Assembly (NCBI GenBank): GCA_964194845.1
Contig: CAXMNX010000106.1
Location: 1-16,830 of the forward strand
Direction of reading: 5' to 3'
Length of the DNA: 16,830 bases
Source: CAXMNX01 sp964194845
Lineage (GTDB): Bacteria; Pseudomonadota; Alphaproteobacteria; Rhodobacterales; Rhodobacteraceae
In this document: one piece after another, positions 14,417 to 16,830 of the stretch
Layout of the letters: every line of letters starts with the position of its first letter
Numbering within the stretch: the stretch's first letter is position 1
Program-made: the position numbers and the translations under genes
Notes under the pieces: model-generated
The model's database searches: none
What the model was told of the DNA's origin: nothing
Seen by the model: only the letters and a program-made list of their open reading frames with translations

Positions 14417-16210
14417 CTATTCCGCGGCCATTCCGTCGGTGAACTGAAGCCGCGACAGCCGCGCGTAAAGACCGCCCTCGGCGACCAGATTATCGTGGGT
14501 GCCGGTGGCGATGATGCGGCCTTCGTCAAAGACCAGAATGCGGTCGGCTTTTTTTACCGTCGCAAGGCGATGCGCGACGATGATTGTCGTGCGGCCTTCC
14601 GCCAGTGTCTCAACCGCCGCCTGAACCAAACGCTCGCTTTCGGCGTCCAGCGCGCTGGTTGCTTCGTCCAGAAGCAGGATCGGCGCGTCGCGCAGGATCG
14701 CGCGGGCAATGGCGATCCGCTGTTTCTGCCCGCCCGAAAGCATCACGCCGCGTTCGCCGACATAGGTGTCGTAGCCCTGGGGAAGTGCTGCCAGAAAATC
14801 GTGCGCGGCGGCGGCCCTCGCGGCGGCTTCGATTTCGGCGTCCGAGGCATCGGGGCGACCGAAGCGGATGTTTTCCCGCGCCGTGGCCGCAAAGATCGCC
14901 GGGTCCTGCGGCACGAGCGCAATCGAGCGGCGGAAATCGCTGCGGGTAACATCGCGAAGGTCGTGGCCATCCAGAACGACACGGCCAGCGTCGGGGTCAT
15001 AAAACCTGAGCAATAGTTGTATGATAGTGGTTTTTCCCGCACCCGAGGGGCCAACCAAAGCGATCGTTTCGCCGGGGTCTATCGCGAATGAAACGCCGGC
15101 AAGTGCGGCAATTTCCGGCCGTGCGGGATAGCGGAATGTCACGTCTTCGAAATTGACGGCACCGGCGAGTTTGTCATTCAACGGCACTGCGTTGGCCGCG
15201 TCTTCCACTGTGTCCGTCGCACCAAGCAATTCAACCAGCCGTTCGGTCGCGCCCGCTGCCCGCTGAAGTTCACCCCAGATCTCGGAAAGCGCGCCCACCG
15301 CACCCGCCACCATCACCGCGTAGATCACGAACTGCACCACCTCGCCCACCGACATCGTGCCACTGCGGACATCCCGCGCACCGATCCAAAGAACGCCCAC
15401 GACCCCGCCGAAAACCAGCGAAATGACGATCACGGTCATCACGGCGCGCGTGCCGATCCTGCGCCTTGCAGCATCGAAGGACTTTTCGGTCACCTCGGCA
15501 AATCTGCGCCGACTTGGGGCTTCGTGGGTGTATGCCTGAACGGCCTGCACCGACAGCAATGCTTCGGAGGCGCTCCCGGATGACGTTGCGATCCAGTCCT
15601 GGTTTTCGCGGCTGAGACTACGCAAGCGTCGGCCAAGCACGACGATCGGCACGATAATTGCGGGAACGATCAGCAATACCATTCCGGCCAGCTTGACGGA
15701 CGTGAAAAACAAGAGAGCGAGCCCACCAACCAGGATCAACGCATTTCTGAGCGCGATTGAAACCGAAGACCCGATCACGCTGAGGATTAGGGTCGTATCG
15801 GTGGTGATCCGGCTTAAAATCTCGCCCGTCATGATCTTTTCGAAAAACGCGGGGCTCATCCCGATCATGCGATCAAAAACGGCCGTTCTGATGTCAGCGA
15901 CCACCCGTTCGCCCAATCGCGTGACCAGATAATACCTGAGGCCGGTTCCGACCGCGAGCAGCAGTGCTATGCCCAGTGCTGCGAAAAAATAACTGTCCAG
16001 CAGCTGGGCCGCCGAGGTTTCGAACCCATCGACGACGCGCCGCACGGCAAGCGGCAGAACAAGCGAGATCATGGCCGTCAGGGTCAGTGCGCCGGCGGCG
16101 GCAGCGAGTAGTTTCGTGTAGGGCGCAAGAAATGGCCAAAGCGCGCTTAGCGCTTGGACATTGCGCGACTTTTCGCGCTCTTCGCTTTGCTGTCGCGACC
16201 TGTCTGCCAT
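14417..16210 (-). CDS. ABC half-transporter (exporter, MsbA/multidrug type)
   Basis: The product is 597 aa with the membrane domain fused before the ATPase domain. Six hydrophobic segments lie within about residues 30-310, and a type IV exporter coupling region is visible (QAVQAYTHE, residues 222-230). The ATPase part has the A-loop Tyr in FRYPARPEIAAL, Walker A GPSGAGKTT (387-395), the Q-loop in LVPQDP, the signature LSGGQKQR (491-498), Walker B ILLLDEATSALD (511-522) and the H-loop His547 in VAHRLA. All catalytic residues are intact. It should act as a homodimer. The substrate (lipid, drug or peptide) is not deducible. GGAGG precedes the ATG closely. Confidence 0.95.
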   Translation of the reverse strand: MADRSRQQSEEREKSRNVQALSALWPFLAPYTKLLAAAAGALTLTAMISLVLPLAVRRVVDGFETSAAQLLDSYFFAALGIALLLAVGTGLRYYLVTRLGERVVADIRTAVFDRMIGMSPAFFEKIMTGEILSRITTDTTLILSVIGSSVSIALRNALILVGGLALLFFTSVKLAGMVLLIVPAIIVPIVVLGRRLRSLSRENQDWIATSSGSASEALLSVQAVQAYTHEAPSRRRFAEVTEKSFDAARRRIGTRAVMTVIVISLVFGGVVGVLWIGARDVRSGTMSVGEVVQFVIYAVMVAGAVGALSEIWGELQRAAGATERLVELLGATDTVEDAANAVPLNDKLAGAVNFEDVTFRYPARPEIAALAGVSFAIDPGETIALVGPSGAGKTTIIQLLLRFYDPDAGRVVLDGHDLRDVTRSDFRRSIALVPQDPAIFAATARENIRFGRPDASDAEIEAAARAAAAHDFLAALPQGYDTYVGERGVMLSGGQKQRIAIARAILRDAPILLLDEATSALDAESERLVQAAVETLAEGRTTIIVAHRLATVKKADRILVFDEGRIIATGTHDNLVAEGGLYARLSRLQFTDGMAAE

Positions 16211-16230
16211 ATCCCTCCGACCCCGATGCC

Positions 16231-16259
16231 CAAATAATGGCGCGCCCAGTGCATCACAA
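16231..16259 (-). promoter_or_regulatory. Candidate promoter of the ABC transporter gene
   Basis: On the minus strand TTGTGA (16254-16259) and TATTTG (16231-16236) are 17 nt apart, about 20 bp before the ATG. The matches are 4/6 and 3/6, so this is weak support. Transcription continuing from the upstream tRNA-Gly is an alternative. Confidence 0.3.
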
Positions 16260-16300
16260 GTGCCGGGCGCGATCTAGCGGAAAAGTGAAAGCGGCTTGGG

Positions 16301-16374
16301 TGGAGCGGGCGGCGGGAATCGAACCCGCGTCATCAGCTTGGAAGGCTGAGGTCTTACCACTACACAACGCCCGC
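16301..16374 (-). tRNA. tRNA-Gly (TCC anticodon)
   Basis: This is a 74-nt tRNA on the minus strand with an encoded CCA. The acceptor arms GCGGGCG and CGCCCGC pair perfectly, and the anticodon stem TCAGC/GCTGA encloses CTTCCAA, giving anticodon TCC. The T arm is CGGGTTCGATTCCCG. It is transcribed towards the ABC transporter gene 90 bp downstream. Confidence 0.96.
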
Positions 16375-16387
16375 TCAGCAAGTCTGC

Positions 16388-16416
16388 TGCATATTTCAAG
16401 GGTAATTCGGGGTCAA
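16388..16416 (-). promoter_or_regulatory. Sigma70-type promoter of tRNA-Gly
   Basis: On the minus strand TTGACC (16411-16416) and TATGCA (16388-16393) are separated by exactly 17 nt, matching 5/6 and 4/6 of consensus. The -10 ends 13 nt before the mature tRNA. This is the best promoter match in the window. Confidence 0.6.
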
Positions 16417-16429
16417 GTTAGATGTCTAT

Positions 16430-16484
16430 CAGACAGATTTCAGAGATGTCGGTTACATATCTCTGACCAGCAATCGACATTCGC
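16430..16484. repeat. Copy B of the intergenic repeat-like motif
   Basis: It shares GACAGA, TTCAGA, GATGTCGG and CGACATTCGC in the same order with 12884-12932, with a centre about 7 bp longer. It lies upstream of the tRNA-Gly promoter in a 324-bp stretch (16375-16698) without a recognisable gene. Confidence 0.45.
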
Positions 16485-16611
16485 GTATGAATTACCAACC
16501 TGCCGGCAGTATCTTTGGGCACTCCTGCTTCCATGGCAACCGTCGCATAATCACACAAACCGGAGGAGCCAGATACGCCCCTAATTCAGGATGCTCTCAG
16601 GCCCAAAACCC

Positions 16612-16646
16612 CTGACGTCAGACACTATTGGCGCTGACGTCAGACA
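16612..16646. promoter_or_regulatory. Tandem palindromic sites, CTGACGTCAG twice, 22 bp apart
   Basis: The 10-bp palindrome CTGACGTCAG occurs at 16612-16621 and 16634-16643, each followed by ACA, so a 13-bp unit is directly repeated. The 22-bp period is about two helical turns and would place two dimers on the same DNA face. I know no specific regulator for this word. It lies 53 bp beyond the end of the partial gene at 16699-16830. Confidence 0.55.
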
Positions 16647-16698
16647 TTCTGATCCGAGATCATGTGCGCCGCCCGGGGGCAACGGATTTGGATGCGAA

Positions 16699-16830
16699 CT
16701 AGTATTGAGGAGTTTTAGGTTTTTCATCGCGATCGGACATTAAAAGCGCTCCCATCAAGGGACCATTTGTGCCGAGCTCCGCCGCTGCGAGGTTGACGCG
16801 AAATAAATCCGGCATCGTAGAAAGGTGGGA
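16699..16830 (-). CDS. Partial CDS at the right edge, C-terminal 43 residues, unrecognised
   Basis: A minus-strand frame is open from the window edge to a TAG at 16699-16701. The visible end includes MPDLFRVNLAAAELG and a hydrophilic tail SDRDEKPKTPQY, which looks like real protein sequence. An internal ATG at 16813-16815 has no ribosome-binding site before it, so a longer gene entering from the right is more likely than a 38-aa one. I do not recognise the family. Confidence 0.45.
   Translation of the reverse strand, partial: SHLSTMPDLFRVNLAAAELGTNGPLMGALLMSDRDEKPKTPQY

Overview
The window looks like a chromosomal segment of an alphaproteobacterium, most likely Rhodobacteraceae (Roseobacter group). 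This rests on recognised protein families (UPF0262, DUF2948, a short RNase E/G beside maf and yacG), on a gene order I recall as typical of that group, and on a fairly GC-rich composition. No database search was possible, so family names come from recognised motifs.

Positions 1-7677 are mostly one long minus-strand block of tightly packed housekeeping genes. In transcription order it runs: a 49-aa basic protein, murA, a DUF2948 protein, a GNAT acetyltransferase, hisD, UPF0262, a low-molecular-weight phosphatase-like protein, then infA, maf, a short RNase E/G, yacG and finally tRNA-Phe. Many junctions are translationally coupled by 1-4 nt overlaps (ATGA, GTGA or TGATG). The block mixes peptidoglycan synthesis, histidine synthesis, translation initiation, nucleotide house-cleaning and RNA processing. 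The GNAT gene looks like a later insertion. A partial membrane protein lies on the plus strand at the left edge.

Positions 7678-8763 hold a plus-strand tRNA-Thr(GGT), an imperfect duplicate of its 3' end 115 bp downstream (a possible scar of an integrated element), the isopentenyl-diphosphate isomerase gene idi with a TTG start, and a perfect 24-bp palindrome.

Positions 8764-12738 hold an HD-domain protein of the PhnZ/MIOX-like type, a divergent secreted NHL-repeat protein, a structured convergent intergenic region, and an AMP-forming acyl-CoA synthetase whose end overlaps a small membrane protein gene by 13 nt.

Positions 12739-16830 are looser. They hold a LysR regulator, a lower-GC stretch with one doubtful 85-aa ORF, an ABC half-transporter of the MsbA/multidrug type, tRNA-Gly(TCC) with a good sigma70-type promoter, a tandem pair of 10-bp palindromes 22 bp apart, and the 3' end of an unrecognised gene running off the right edge.

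I saw no complete mobile element, CRISPR array, rRNA or phage gene. I do not see a convincing new multi-gene system. The best leads are the tRNA-Thr duplication, the parS-like palindrome, the tandem palindromes at the right end, and the GNAT insertion in a conserved operon.
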